This document shows, piece after piece, positions 34,915 through 47,875 of a stretch of DNA of 64,000 nt (its first letter is position 1; each line of letters opens with the position of its first letter). The notes under the pieces are model-generated. The model was not told the DNA's origin, did not search any database, and was given only the letters and a program-made list of their open reading frames with translations. A program made the position numbers and the translations under genes. The DNA is taken from contig BLAL01000026.1 of NCBI GenBank assembly GCA_015698045.1, positions 186,001 to 250,000 of the forward strand, in the 5' to 3' direction. Origin of the DNA: Rhizophagus clarus (taxonomy: Eukaryota; Glomeromycota; Glomeromycetes; Glomerales; Glomeraceae).

Positions 34915-36252
34915 AGGACCCCGGTTAATTATAATAAAGGTCATATGCAAAAAATGTATATTTTTTTGCATTTTTAACAGGAAGGTCATATGAAAAAACG
35001 GGTATTTTGAGTAAAGGTTACATGCAAAAATAGAGTATCACTAAATTAGGTCACAGTAAAAAAAGTATATAATTTTGGATAAATATTTAAGGTCATATGT
35101 AATGCTTTATTATAAAGTGTATATTTTGACTATAATGCTGTAATGCCATACTATAATGCTGTAAATTAATATGGATATTGTACATTGATTTTTTTCTAGA
35201 TCAAAAATTTAATGCTAATTTAAGATATTTTTCTATTTTTTTACATATTAAATTGTTTAAGCAAGAAATAGCTAATTGCTTTTTTTTCCAGGAGTTTGTA
35301 GCTTTTTATTACAGCATTACAAAATAATATACAGCATACGCTAAAATATGTTTGGATTGAAATTTAGTTTTGCCATCAGATTTAAATTGCCAAAATATGT
35401 TAAAATGTTAGTATTATAGAATACAGAGTTATGTAATTGCAGATTTGCAAATTATTTTAGGTAAATTTTGATTTTCATTTTCTTGAACTATAGAAATGAG
35501 TAAGCTACTAAACTTATTATTTTTTTTTATTTTAAGAACGTTATTGATGTTCTTTTTGTTTTATTTATTTTTGTAGAAACAAATTGGGATCTTTTGACTT
35601 GAAAATAAATTTGAAAAGAGAATAATAGGTAAAATTTAAAGGGGGCAATTTCTTTAGAGAAAGATGTTCTTTAATAATTTTGTTTGAGAACATTACTAAT
35701 GTTCTTTTTTGTCTATTTTGTAGGATTTGATTCAAATTTTCTGGCTTAAATTTGAAAAGAGAGATGTTTTTCTTAACAATTTGGTTTAAGAATATAACTA
35801 ACGCCTTTTATTTTCATTTTTATAAAATGCATGCGTACTAGGGATGTAATCTTTATTAAAAAGCAGGTCCTTATAGCAATTATTCTTTTATTTAAGAATT
35901 CTAACAATAAAAGAACTGAAGTAATGTGATGTTAAAAGTAATACAAGTAATGCATATTCTGCAGAGATTATAGCAGTTATAAAATTATAAATTATAAAAT
36001 TAAATCTAATAGAGAAATTCTGGCTAGTTTCAGTTTAAAAATAATATAATCCGGTTAATCCATATTTTTAATACAAAATCTTTTTTTTCGTTAAAATTTA
36101 CTATGAGGTCATATGATAAAAGTGGATATTTATAGTACAATAGAAGGTCATATGATAAAAATGTATATTTATATGGCAAAATTTATGTATATTCCATTGG
36201 ATTTTTAATTAGTACTGCGGATGTGACCTCTACTATAATTATTCGGGGTCCT
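34915..36252. mobile_element. AGGACCCC-family TIR element E3 (1,338 bp)
   Basis: The left end AGGACCCCGGTTAATTATAA is matched in inverse at the right end (AGGACCCCGAATAATTATAG), and the match continues through AGGTCA. The flanks ATATATGT and ATATACTG are only partly alike, so the target duplication is uncertain. The left third repeats AAGGTCATATGNAAAAA four times. Two splice-like modules lie at 35,534-35,640 and 35,686-35,760: a stem AAGAAC...GTTCTT around TTATTGAT or TTACTAAT, a T-rich tract ending GTAG, then a short body. Confidence 0.75.
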
Positions 36253-36350
36253 ATATACTGTATATATGGTAGTCAATGTATAGCATATATGGTAATAATT
36301 TTCATACTGTTTGGTCATATATACAAATCAGCAAATAAGTATAGTGTATG

Positions 36351-36772
36351 TAGGGATGTTAACAGTCCAGTCCAGTCTGTCTTAGTCCGGTCTTCATCAG
36401 TCAACAGTCCAGGACTGGACCAAGGACTGGGACTATCGGTCCCTATTAATTGTCAATAATTTTGGCCATTATAATTCTTGACAGAATTATGGCACTGGTT
36501 ATACTACCAATTATTTCCATTTTTAGCGATAGCCATTTCACAAAAATCTATTTATCTGAAAAACAAAAATTTCTTTTTTTAAAACCTTGTGTTATTTCCC
36601 AAAATTGGAAATTGTAATTCTAGTAAAATTTATAATTTGGCCAAAATTACTTGAAAAATTTTGATCGGTCCTATTAGACTGATCAGTTCTAATCAGTCTG
36701 GTCTTAGGACCAGGCTGGTCCTATAACTGGACCATGGTCCAGTCAGTTTGGACTGGACTGTTAACATCCTTA
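36351..36772. mobile_element. hAT-like MITE, 422 bp, TAGGGATGTTAACAGTCC ends, perfect 8-bp duplication
   Basis: The ends TAGGGATGTTAACAGTCCAG and CTGGACTGTTAACATCCTTA (one mismatch in the outer bases) are flanked by AGTGTATG at 36,343-36,350 and 36,773-36,780. GGACTGGACC-type palindromes crowd both subterminal regions. The centre holds AATTTTGGCCAT/ATAATTCT words. No coding. Confidence 0.9.
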
Positions 36773-36799
36773 AGTGTATGATTGTATGACAATTGATGG

Positions 36800-37270
36800 G
36801 TCATACCTATGTCCTGATTTTATTATTGTTATCATTTTTTCTCTACTGCTTTTTTTCAGCACACATGGTACTAGTAAGTCGCAAGTAAAAAGGTGAAAAT
36901 TTCTTACAGTTTTTTTATTATTTTCACATGTGTTTATTTAACACTTAAGGACATTATTAATACTATTCTCTTTTCTTTTTTTTAGAAATACTTTGAACTT
37001 TGATATAGATTTCAAAATCACAAGAAATAAAGTGGGTTTTCTTGGTCTCTTTATTATTTTCACATCTTTTTTTGTCTGTGTTTTGGTTTATTTTTTTATT
37101 ATTTTTGATTTAAAATGCTGCTAATGTTTCCTTTTCTCTCTCTTTCTTTAGAAATAGCTTTGAATGTCAACCTGAACTTTAAATTTGTGAGGCGAGTGTA
37201 TATATTATTTTTGGTTTTGATTTAAAATATCACTAATTTATCTTTTTTTTGGATAGGATGTGGCTATTTT
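36800..37270 (+). repeat. Short array of splice-like modules
   Basis: Three bodies of 45-60 nt follow T-rich tracts ending in AG (near 36,985, 37,151 and upstream at 36,860) and begin AAATA(C/G)CTTTGAA. The upstream tracts hold TTATTAATA or TGCTAATG. The modules resemble those of E3 in plan but not in sequence. The stretch 37,270-37,480 is AT-rich without a gene. Confidence 0.45.
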
Positions 37271-37485
37271 TTTAATACTGTCCCTATATTCTTGAAGTTT
37301 ATGTTTTTATCTTCTTGATTTTATGGACTACTTTAATCTCATTCTTTTGCTTGTTGTTGAATGTATTTTTCACTAAATTTGAATTATTTCATTAGAAAGA
37401 GTGTAGAAAAATTTTACTAAAATCTATGCCTAAAAATAAAGATATAGAAAAGAGTATTGCAAATAAAATAAACTATAAAAATATA

Positions 37486-37700
37486 CCATATAGCACTGCA
37501 TAAGAGATCCCCTTTTTCATGTGCTCCCATGATAATATACCCGGGTATGATATGTGGTTAAAAAATATTAATTCTGGCAAAAATTCAGCTAATTCTGATC
37601 AATTTCTCCATATTCCATACAAAATACCTCTGGGTATAATTCAATTTTTAAATTGGTGAAATTGATATATACCTGGGGTACCTTATGCAGTGCTATACGG
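37486..37700. mobile_element. Tc1/pogo-type MITE, 215 bp, TA duplication
   Basis: CCATATAGCACTGCATAAG at the left is matched by CTTATGCAGTGCTATACGG at the right, flanked by TA. The CCATATAG start is shared with the pogo element at 22,859, whose transposase family may mobilise it (inference). No coding. Confidence 0.85.
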
Positions 37701-37767
37701 TATATGCTAAAATAAAAAAATGCGAATAATGTATAGTCACGTGATACACTATATCCATATATACATA

Positions 37768-38180
37768 CCGTAGAGCGCTGACTAAACTACCCCTCCTGTT
37801 TAAACTACCCCCTAAGGTTTTGAGTCCAAATTTAGTAAAAAACCTGGGTATTTTACATGGGTATTTTTTGTAGCCAATTTTTACCTTATTTATAAGCTTA
37901 TTTACTTATCAATTGTAACAATTAGAATAGAAATGCGGTGTACATAATGATTTGCAATACAATAAAAGTCATACATAATAAAAAAAAATTATTTTTAAAA
38001 AAAAATGACACAAAAATAAGACGCAAAGTTTTATACTGATGTGATATTGATCTACATATTGCATCTGATTAAACAACCCCCCTCATATCAAACTATCCCC
38101 TGATTAAACTACCCAGGTATTTTGAAAATATAAGGGTAAATTTGTAAAAAACCTGGGGCAGTTTAGTCAGCGCTCTATGG
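37768..38180. mobile_element. Tc1/pogo-type MITE, 413 bp, TA duplication
   Basis: CCGTAGAGCGCTGACTAAAC at the left and GTTTAGTCAGCGCTCTATGG at the right are inverses with one mismatch, flanked by TA. ACTACCCC words repeat inside both ends. The start CCRTA(G/T)AG is shared with the neighbouring MITE and with the pogo element. Confidence 0.88.
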
Positions 38181-38559
38181 TACGTTTTTATTATATATAT
38201 ATATATAATAATAAAGTATGTATGTATGAAAAGTATAGTGTATACCATACATTGACCACCATACATACATACATAGGATTCCATATTGTACATGTTTTTG
38301 TCACCCCCAGTAGTATTAGGTTTACTTTTAGAACAGTTGCCAGACTACTGGACAAAGAAGAAAATCAAAGCTGCATGGAAATATATACAAAGAAAAAAAA
38401 CCTGTTAAGATTTTATTTTTTAATAAAATGAACATTTTATTTATGTTAAGTGAAATTTTTACAATAATATGCATAATTAAATAAATTAATCAAAGTATTT
38501 GCCACCATAAAAGAATAAGATTACATTATTTATTATTATTTAATTTTACACGAACTACA

Positions 38560-39140
38560 CTATGGCGGCTCTAATCTAATAACCTAAATAAAAATTTATA
38601 CCAGAATTTCTGTGGTCTAAAAGTAAGAATAAATGTAGACAAACAAAAAGGACTAAAAAGTTCAAAGAATCAGATCAAAGTCTAAAATAAAACAAAAAAA
38701 AATAAAGGAAGATGAAAATTGAGATAAAAATAAGAAAAATAAATAGATAAAATAAAAAAAAAAGAACCAAAAGTTTAAATTTACCAATTGTAATTTATCG
38801 TTTCAAATCTATGCCATCAAGTTTGAATTGTTAGCCTAAAATAAAGTAAAAACAAACAATAAAATAAAAAATCAAAATAATAAAAAAATAAAAAAAAATG
38901 AAATAAGAATACCAAAAAATAGTTTAAACTCACCCTGATCATTTTATATTGAATCATAAATCATAGATTGAGAATCATAATCTAAAAATTGTAACTTGAG
39001 AATTGTAGCTTAAGGATTGTAGCCTAAAAAAAGAAAAAAATGAAGGTAAATAAATGAAAAGAAAAAAAAAAGATGATGAAAATAAAAAAAAAATTAAAAA
39101 AAAAGAAAGAAAATAAATAAAAGGAACCAAAAAATTTTCA
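38560..39140 (-). repeat. Splice-like modules in reverse orientation
   Basis: On the minus strand, bodies begin after a T-rich tract ending AG (GCTAACAATTCAAACTTGAT near 38,833; GCTACAATCCTTAAGCTACA near 39,025) and are followed by GTAAATTTAAAC or GTGAGTTTAAAC. The spacing is about 190 bp. The plus strand here is almost pure A/G/T with A runs. Confidence 0.45.
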
Positions 39141-40150
39141 GCACTCCTCCAATCTTTTACATTATTCTGAATTAATTAGAATTAATTGATAATTACATGA
39201 CATAAATATCTTGTGACTGGTAGGTTATATTTTCATTATATAGCTGACTAAATGTTAACTTTTTTTGCTAATACAACTATTACAACATGCAAGAAAATTG
39301 TCTTTTATTTACCATTATTTATGTGGCCGATTATAAACTGCCATTTCACACACTAATAAGAATGAAAAACAAAAAAAATAAATAAAGACAAAATCAAGAA
39401 AAAGCAAATATGATATGAAAGAAATGACAAATTAAAGAACTCTTACTAGACTCTTCAATCAACTGTAAACTATGAAATAAAGAAGGAGGTATTGTTTCGT
39501 AGCAGTAAATATTTATTAAATTATTGTTTATCTTCTATTTTCTTGTAGGCTGATAATGATTAAATTGATTTTTTTAACCTTCCTTATCAGAAAAGATCTA
39601 ACATAAAAGAAAAAATTAAAACCTTTTTTTATAGTAAAAATTTGATTTTTTGCATTTTATGTGAAAACTGCTTGAATAACTGACTATTTAAGATTAGAAA
39701 AACTTTTTCTCCTCATAAATTACATATATTTCTATCAGTATAAAATATTTCCATACATAACTTTAAAAGGATCTTAAAAAAAACTTGTTTTTAGAACGAA
39801 TTTTGTGTAAATGCAAAAAATAGAAACTGCGAAAAAGGATTTTTTTTGTAAAACAGATAGATCATATGATGATCTATCAGATTAGTTAATTAGTATGGTT
39901 GCAGCATATTAAAATTGATACATAATTACAAAATCAAGTAACTCAATTATGGTTACATGAATTTTGTTTAATATATAAATTATCTACGTATTATATGCGT
40001 AGTGACTGACATGATCAGTTGCTGTAAAAATAATTTGATACGTGGTGTGGCACACATATCCAGGAGCTAGGAGTCCAGCTGAAACATTTTTATGTATCTG
40101 TAAATCACGTTCCATGTTAAAGGAACCACAGCTGCCCTGCGCTCTGCTGT
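39140..40150. other. AT-rich stretch without a recognisable gene
   Basis: Nothing beyond A/T runs and weak direct repeats is visible here. Confidence 0.5.
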
Positions 40151-40151
40151 A

Positions 40152-40382
40152 ATGTTAGTTTTTAGAGGAGGTGGCATGATCACTGATAGTATTTGGAATA
40201 ATATTGGTTTTACTAAATTCACTCATGAATTTGATTCTAATTACCAATTCCTAAGTGAGAAACAATGCAAGAAACTTTTAGCTGAAAATAATAATCAAAC
40301 AAAAGAAGTTTTGACTTGTAAAATAGAAGAAGAAGTGATTTCATGTTCTTTAACTATGATCTATGGATTTATAAACAGCTAG
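40152..40382 (+). CDS. Small open frame of 76 codons, unknown
   Basis: The frame MLVFRGGGMITDSIWNNIGF continues through KFTHEFDSNYQFLSEKQCKK to a stop at 40,382. Composition is protein-like and not low in complexity, and an AG following TTAGTTTTTAG just upstream of AGGAGGTGG could be a splice acceptor, so it may be an exon of a larger gene. No family is recognised and no partner exon was found. Confidence 0.3.
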   Translation: MLVFRGGGMITDSIWNNIGFTKFTHEFDSNYQFLSEKQCKKLLAENNNQTKEVLTCKIEEEVISCSLTMIYGFINS

Positions 40383-40459
40383 AAATTGAAGTAACTATTT
40401 AGAAGTTACTTGTTTATTTATAGATAATTTATTTTAATTATGTGAAATAACACTTGCAA

Positions 40460-42752
40460 TTCAATATTTACCTTATCCACACATTGCAAATAATATTGTT
40501 AAATTGCAAATAATTCACAATTGGAGACTTGATAAAAAAGTTCTTACCATTATAACAGACATTATTAGTTTTGTAATTAAGAAAGTTTCTAGTAATATTA
40601 ATATTATTCCTTTTCAATATGGTTTGTACTTCTTTGAGATCAGTATTTTTTGAGCCATCATATCTTAAATATATAGATGTAACATATTTAATTATGAGTT
40701 TTTTGTTCTCAATTAAACAATCATCAAAATCAATATTTTTTTTATTAATTTTATTGATTATACCTTTGATCGTATTTGAGTTGAAAATCATATATAGATC
40801 TTCTATTCAGTAGTAAAAAGCATTGATGGTTTAGATAAGAATTCTTCAACATTTTTATTGAATTTTTTCTAATTTCAATCTCCTTTTTCCTTTTGCATTT
40901 CATCATAACAATAAATTGTTTTAGTTAGAGGGTTTTGTAACTTATGTATTGAATGGCAGAATAATTCATCCATTATTAAGTCTAATTTAATTATTCTGTG
41001 ATTAGTTTTAATTAAAGGTTGAATGTCCTGAACATCACTATTAAATGTTGTTATATGTCAAATATAATTAATTTTGTGTGAGTATGATAAGTTGTTAGAT
41101 ATATGTGTATATATATTTTTAATATCATTAATAAAGATGGTAAACAGTTCTTTTAATAAATGTTGTTTAAAGAAATCAAATATTTCGTATTGCTAGTGTG
41201 GTTTATCAAGGAACTTGTAATAATACAATAGCTAAGTATTTGTTTATTTAATATAAATATTTAACTTGTATTTATTTCTTGTCTTATATGTTAATATAAG
41301 TTTGTACAATTCTTATTTTCTTTTTTGATGTATAAAGGTCTATCATTCCTAAATGACCTTCAAATGTTGAAATTATTGCACATATTTTTCATATTCCTTT
41401 TTAATAAGAAAACTGATTCCTAAACCTTTCTTTCCTTCTGTTATGAAATATAATTTGTATCAATATTGGGCTGTAATATTTAAGACTTTTAATGTATTTT
41501 TATTGACATTGGTTTCTGTTAGGCCTAAAATATCAATATTATTAGTTTGTATATATTCCATTACATTCATAATTTTTTTCTATGTAAGTGTTTATAAGTT
41601 TAATATTGTAATTGTGAATTTGAACTTTTTCTTTTGTTGAAGAGTAAGGTGAGAGTAATGTTATTTTTTCTTTTTTGGGAAATAGGATTTTAAATTATTT
41701 TTTGGAAAAAATTTTTTATTATAATTCTTTATTATGAAGGCTTGACTTCCAGCTCAATAGAATTTTAACATTTCTAATGGTTGGTGCTATTGGTTAGGGC
41801 AAATAGCGATTAGATCACGATACTACAACATATGCTCCGCATAATGATAAGCACGGCATGATCAATAATAGCCAACTTTATTTTTCAATTCATTCTGGCT
41901 TTTAAGACTGTCATCTGGAAGCCTCAATGCAACCTCACCATAAAATAGGAAAAAAAGAACAACATCTCTCCATTAGCAAAATGTGCCTCCAAGCAGCACT
42001 CCACTCAGGTATGATCTGGATGTTAGGCACTGTAAACTAGGGACTACACAACGCAGCTGATTATATATCACGTACAATACAGGCTCCTGGCTTTATCTAG
42101 TATTGACTATAATGTGACCCTCACTGAAGAAACTTCAGACTGTGAAGTGTATGATAATCTGCTAAAATTCCTATAAATTTTTGATTACATCAGTTTTTAA
42201 TATCTGGATTAGTTCAGAACATGTGAATAATGGTCTGTTGGTTCCCTTTCTTATCTTTTTCCATTTCTTGGTTATTTCTTTTATGAGTTTGTTCTGTTAT
42301 ACCAATGCTTACAAGCCAAGTGCAAAATAAAATTTCCTGTTAAATTATCAGTTCCTATTATGACTACACTCTTTCATTCTATTTTCTTCTTACACTTTAA
42401 CTAAACATTTAACAATTCTCTTATATAGTAGTATTGGAACAAATTAATTAAAATAAAATCATATCCAATTGTTTCCAAATGGTAGTGCATTTAGAATTAA
42501 AGAAAGTTCAACATTTTTTAGATTAATTTTGAGCAGCTTACCATTAGGCTCATTTAAAGTCTTCACTTATAGTTATTGGAGTATTTTTATTATTAACTGT
42601 TATCTTTTTACTTTTTTTATTATGCTGTAAATTTTTCTTTCAGCTTTTTGTTTATTATTTTTTAAAACATTTTGTAAATTTTCAGCTTCCTCTTCTAAAA
42701 CACCATCCTCATCAAATGTAATATCATTGAAATTTTTATTGATATATGACAT
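40460..42752 (-). pseudogene. LINE fragment: ORF1 start and apurinic-type endonuclease region
   Basis: A 50-codon frame begins MSYINKNFNDITFDEDGVLE at 42,752 and is followed by NEPNGKLLKINLKNVELSLI, probable ORF1 remains. Further along the minus strand, 41,640-41,400 gives NIDILGLTETNVNKNTLKVL and GLGISFLIKKEY, the LTETN signature of LINE apurinic/apyrimidinic endonucleases. Then LDLIMDELFCHSIH and a basic stretch run to about 40,460. Many stops and frame changes are present. No reverse transcriptase follows, so the 3' part is lost. Confidence 0.55.
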
Positions 42753-43183
42753 ATTTTAATACCCGATATAAAAAAGACAAAAAAATGCTTATTATATAAA
42801 AAATGTGACTAATAATCTAATTTTAAGAAGACATTGTACAGATAATAAAAGCCACATAATCATAAGATTAAAAGAAAATCGTATCATCATATAATATATA
42901 AATTTATCTGTATTTATTATCTCTAAAAATATCTGTAAAATCTGTAAAATTTATCTGTGACTGAAAATTATCATCCAGATATTCGTACATCTGTATAAGT
43001 ATATAAATAGGTCATCCACAGATTTAATCACTATTAAGATTAATTCATTAAAAAATACTTTATTAAAATAGTTATAAATTAGAAAACCTAATTTGGAATA
43101 GGCAAATTATGCATGGTATTTTTAGCCAGTTTTTTACAGGTAATCATTTATAAAAATTATAAAACTATTTATTTTACAAAAAA

Positions 43184-45290
43184 ATTTTTTTTTTTTTTTT
43201 AATTCAAAGATCATGTTATATTTATTGTAAAATATTTTCATAAAATATTATAAACAATATTATATAACCATCCTGGCCCAGCTAGGTGAGACCCATGAAT
43301 AATCAAACCAAAAATAAAATATATAATAAACTAAACTAAAAAAAAATTTTTTTAAAAATAAAAATAAAAATAAAGTAAATTAAAAATAAACCTAAACATA
43401 AATAATAATAAATCATCAAAATCCCCTAATAAATTAATATTATAAAATCCTGGAAGTTTCTTATATACCCAAGAAAAACAACTACCTGAATGTATTAAAG
43501 TCTGCATTTGAGCAAATGTATGATCTAGTGCATATAAAAATTTTAATTTGCTTGTTATAATAAGTAGTTTCAGCAGTGGTTCTATATACAGGTTGTCAAG
43601 AATGATATGATCTGATGGTTTAATGTTGTTCCAATTTCTGGAAGAGCGACTGTATGCAGATAGCTGAGCTGGTGGAGAAGAAATTTTATCTGATTTTGAG
43701 ATATCATTGAGTTGTTCCCATATGATAGTACGGTCACAGTGATTTTGCCAAATGATCGATTTGAAAAGCCAAACCAATTTGTTTAACAGTTTAGTGCAAA
43801 AGGGAGTAGCTTGTCACAGTGTTCATTTAAAGAGATGCTATATCTTTTGAAAAGTAGTCTGTTCCATCCTCCCTGTGGTAGCATAATTTAATAGTTCAGA
43901 ATTGAGCTGATACACTGATCCAGCTATCTAAAATATGGGTGAGCGATATTATGAGAAAAGATGAGGAGAGGAGTCCAGGTATTGTGAAAGAGTAACAATA
44001 AGAAATTCCTTGAGTAGTTTCAAAAAGAAGATTCTTAGCGCAACAGTGTGTAGACACTTGATTAAATAATCGATCATTTCATCTTTTTCTTTATTGCAAA
44101 ATTGACAGGTGTAATCATAATAAAGAGTCAGTTTACGTTAGTATAGCCAATGACCTGTAGGTAATTGTTGGTGGATTAGCTTGAAAAAGAAGCTCCATAA
44201 TGAGTTGCTTTTTGCGTTTGAGGTGATGCAGTGAAAGTGCTTAACTTGTTTTAGGATGGCCCATTTAATATCCCAATAATAATGTACTGAGCGCTTGAAT
44301 AAAAGTATCATCATTTATTCGTAAGTCTCTTTATTCACTGTAGGTTTGTACCTAGCCCATTGTTTTAATAAAATTTCTTAATTTCTGTTTAATCAGGATG
44401 TCCTCAAAATGCAGGCTGAAGCAATAATCTTTAAGGAACTGTAATTAAAAAATAATGATAAAAAGTTGTATGTTCTGAACCCTTTTTTGCCAATTCATCT
44501 GCCAACTCATTCCAAGGATCCCCAGCATGGGTTTTGACCTTGATCAATAATAAATCTAAATTCCTATTAATAACTAATAATTTAATAAAATACAAAATTA
44601 AAATTTTTTAAACAATATCTATTACTATTGGAACTAAATAAAAAATTAGTAATTGACGAAATTGCACAATTACTATTAGAAAAAATCTTAACCCTGCACT
44701 GCTCAGGATAAACCAATAAAGCCAGAAAAGTAGCGAAAAGTTCAGCCCTTGTAGAAGACGGCCAATTGACAATTCTAGTAAAAAATTGTCGATTGGATTA
44801 TATTTCAATAAAAGCAGCTACTTGATTAATGACAATATCATGGTGATCAAGACAGTCATCTAATGTTTTCCGCAGGTGATATGGAATACCATTTTGAACT
44901 GAACCATCAGTATAACATGTTAATCCTTATAAGTTGAAAGTAGTGGTTTAACAATTTTTTGTTTATATGAATATCCTGATTTCTAGGTTCAAAAACGCTT
45001 CACAAATACTAATAGCATAAACTATTAATATTTTTGATAGATTTTTTTCATTATGCAATTATTCAATTATTAACAACATATATGTTGCAGGATTATCCTC
45101 AACCTTTTTAAAAAGATTTTTATAATACTGTTTTACTTCAGGTTTATTTTTCCATTCTTGTATTTTTCACATCATGTTTTAAAAATTAATAAATGGTAAT
45201 TTGCATCTGTATTATTCAAATACATTGTATATCACATCATTTACTCTTGACGTATATGTGCCTCTAACACTTCTGCATTGTTTAGTTAAC
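43184..45290 (-). pseudogene. LINE 3' fragment with RNase H domain and poly(A) end
   Basis: On the minus strand: TDGSVQNGIPYHLRKTLDDC (~44,920-44,860), NWPSSTRAELFATFLALLVY (~44,765-44,700) and VKTHAGDPWNELADELAKKG (~44,545-44,480) give the D, E, D and H-G-N-AD signature of RNase H as found in LINE ORF2 proteins. Downstream is a Cys-rich part (YTCQFCNKEKDEMIDYLIKC, ~44,110) and a C-terminal helical region to 43,352. A run of 18 T on the plus strand (43,184-43,201) fits a poly(A) tail. Stops are frequent. Confidence 0.65.
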
Positions 45291-45299
45291 TATTAAAAA

Positions 45300-47270
45300 A
45301 AAATTATAAATAAGAAATTTTAATAATGATCAAAATTTCTTTAACTTATATTTTGAATAATGTTTCTCTCATAAAAGAGAGTCCATTTGTTTTTCTAAAC
45401 TTATTCAAAAATTTCAGATTTTCATCCTTAAGAAATTTTTCAGTTGTGTTTTTATATTTATCTTGAGATGGATAAATTGATTTTTCAAATAAATTTTTCG
45501 CAACTTTTTTGACAAGATTTTAATTAAACAATATTAGCATTGAGGCATAAACTTTGAGCCATAAACTTTATATTAACAATATTTATCTTATTACTTTTAT
45601 ATAATCCTGATCTATTGTATTATTAGTTTTATTATTATTTTCCTGAGTTTTTTTCTACATCTTTTAAACAGTTTTTGATATCTTTTTAAAATAATTAACT
45701 GTTATTTTTATTACAATTAAAGATAAATATGTTATTTTCTCTTTTTAGTTTAAATCACAAAATTTAAAGGCAAATTGAATATTCAAATAAATTCATATGA
45801 TCAAAAATTCACTAATTAATTGTGTAACATTTTAAAAATTTATTATAGTGAAAATCTTCATTATATCAAAGATCATTTTATTAATACTGGTTCCAGAAAA
45901 TAAATTTGAATTACAAGTTACAGAGAATTTATTATAAAGATTCACTATATCAAAAAGTTATTATTTATAAAAAAAACTGTACCTGAACTTTTCTTTACTA
46001 TAGTGAATTATTCTCTATATAAAAATTCACTATAGGAAGGATGAACTGTATTGCTAAAATAGCTAAAATACTATAAGCTCAATAAAATCATTAGTATAAT
46101 CTACCAAAATACTAATTAGAAAAATACTTAAAAAGAATCCAGGAATCCTTTTTAAAAATAGATATATTATAATGTGTGAAAAGTTTTATAAAAGTGATAA
46201 AGTTTTTGCTCACTCATCCAATCAATTATATATATTATAGTGTATGTGACTCCTTAGTTTTTATATTTAGAGTTAATTGTAACACTATTTTTATTATAAT
46301 AATCATTTAAAAGATGTATTCTAAAAATACTATTTCAAATGAATATATAAAAAGAAAAGAAATTCTCAAATCTATGATTGATAGAAGAGAATTTTAAATC
46401 TAGCAATATAAATAATACATATTATAAGAAAAGACTAAAATTAATTGTCTTTATTTAAAGCTTTTTTTCTAGTCTACTTTACTCTCAGAAAAGGATAAAT
46501 TGGCATCAATATTATATAATTATGATTTAAATTTAATGGCTAGCTATAAAATTTATGCATAATCTAAAACAACTGTAACAAAAAATATTGTATCAAATAC
46601 TTCAAAATTTAAGTCAGCTAGTGATTCTAATATTGAATAAAAAAGTTTTACTAATTTTTCATCATGTATTAAACCAAAAATCTAAAGTACCAAATAGACT
46701 AACTCTTCTTTTATTGTCACAAAAGTCTGTTACATTAATATAATATAATGCAAATATATCTGAAGTCTCTAATAGGACTAGTTTGAATGATCTTGTTAAA
46801 GTATATTTAGATTCTATATAAAAATGCAGAAAAAAAATAGATTTAACTAAATATTAATATTATATATTTTAATTATATTTTTATTCATAATATGTTTTTT
46901 TGTAAAGAATATTTTGAATTTTGATTAGTGGTTAAATCCAGATATCTGTGACTAAAAGGTTGGATACAGATAAGTTATTACAGATATCTGGCTATTCTAA
47001 ATTTATCTGTGTTATCTGTAAATACAGATAAATCTGTTATCTGTTATATGTAATAGATATTTTATGCCAAATAACCATTTAAAAAAATAATAAATTTTAT
47101 AAAAATTCTGAACTACCAAAACCACATATAGTCTTGACATTCATTACTAATCTGATTTTTATATGACTTAAATCAGATCAGATAATCTTTTTTTTAGAGC
47201 AGCCAAATGTTAAAAAATAGTTTTTCTTCTTTAGATATGGTTCCTGAAATTTGTGGAATAGTAAGTTGTG
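45300..47270. other. AT-rich stretch with faint coding traces
   Basis: A plus-strand trace SLLSEKDKLASILYNYDLNL near 46,480-46,560 is interrupted by stops and matches nothing I know. GATTCACTATA/TATAGTGAAT words at 45,850-46,040 look like the end of a pogo-type MITE whose other end was not found. ACAGATAAATCTGTTATCTG palindromes lie at 46,960-47,060. Confidence 0.35.
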
Positions 47271-47279
47271 TTATGAATA

Positions 47280-47590
47280 TAACAGTAATAGTTCTTTTAA
47301 TATAAGAACATTAACTAATATTTTTTTCTTTTTTTTTTGTAGGAATGGGATTTTTTGCAATTAACATATGGCCCTTTAAAGTAATGTGAGAGAGAAGAAT
47401 GCTAAAAATTCTTTTTAATATAAGAAGAATATTAACTAACATTCTTTTCTTTTTGTAGGCACGGACCAGCTTTTATTTTCAAAGAAAGTTTACCAGCTTG
47501 AGAATTTTCTTGGTTTAGCTTAACTCAGCTCACTTTGGCTTGAGCTAGATTTTTTTTTTTCAAGCTAAGCTGGCTTATGTAGAACACTAG
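47280..47590 (+). repeat. Two splice-like modules and one end of a hAT-like MITE
   Basis: AAGAACATTAACTAATATTT plus a T tract ending GTAG precedes a 38-nt body (47,343-47,380) followed by GTAATGTGAG. A second acceptor lies at 47,457-47,458. Start (GAATGGGAT) and donor (GTAATGTGAGAGAG) match the modules at 27.0-27.2 kb. From ~47,470 AGCTTGA/TCAAGCT words lead to TAGAACACTA (47,582-47,591), a hAT-like end related to the TAGTGTTC element at 20.9 kb; the left end is missing. Confidence 0.55.
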
Positions 47591-47875
47591 CTTGTAATTT
47601 CCTTTTCATAGAGTCAGTTTGTTTCAATTTCTCAATTTTGATATTTTATTTAAGAAGCAACTATTATTTATTTATTTTTTTTTTACTTTTAAGATGCTAG
47701 AATCTTTGACAAACCTGGACTTGAAAATATATAGTATGCATGAGAATTTTACTTAATTTTTTTAAAGAAATTATTTTTAGTTTTAGTAATATTTGTTTAT
47801 GATTAGTTCTAAACAATTTTGGTGGATGATTAGACCAGTTTATAACTGGAAGTACTCATAGGTAATCAGAAGTAA

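Noticed and set aside
45850-46040. Complete pogo-type MITE with ATATAGTGAATT words
   Set aside because: Only one convincing end (near 46,050) was found, so no element limits could be supported.
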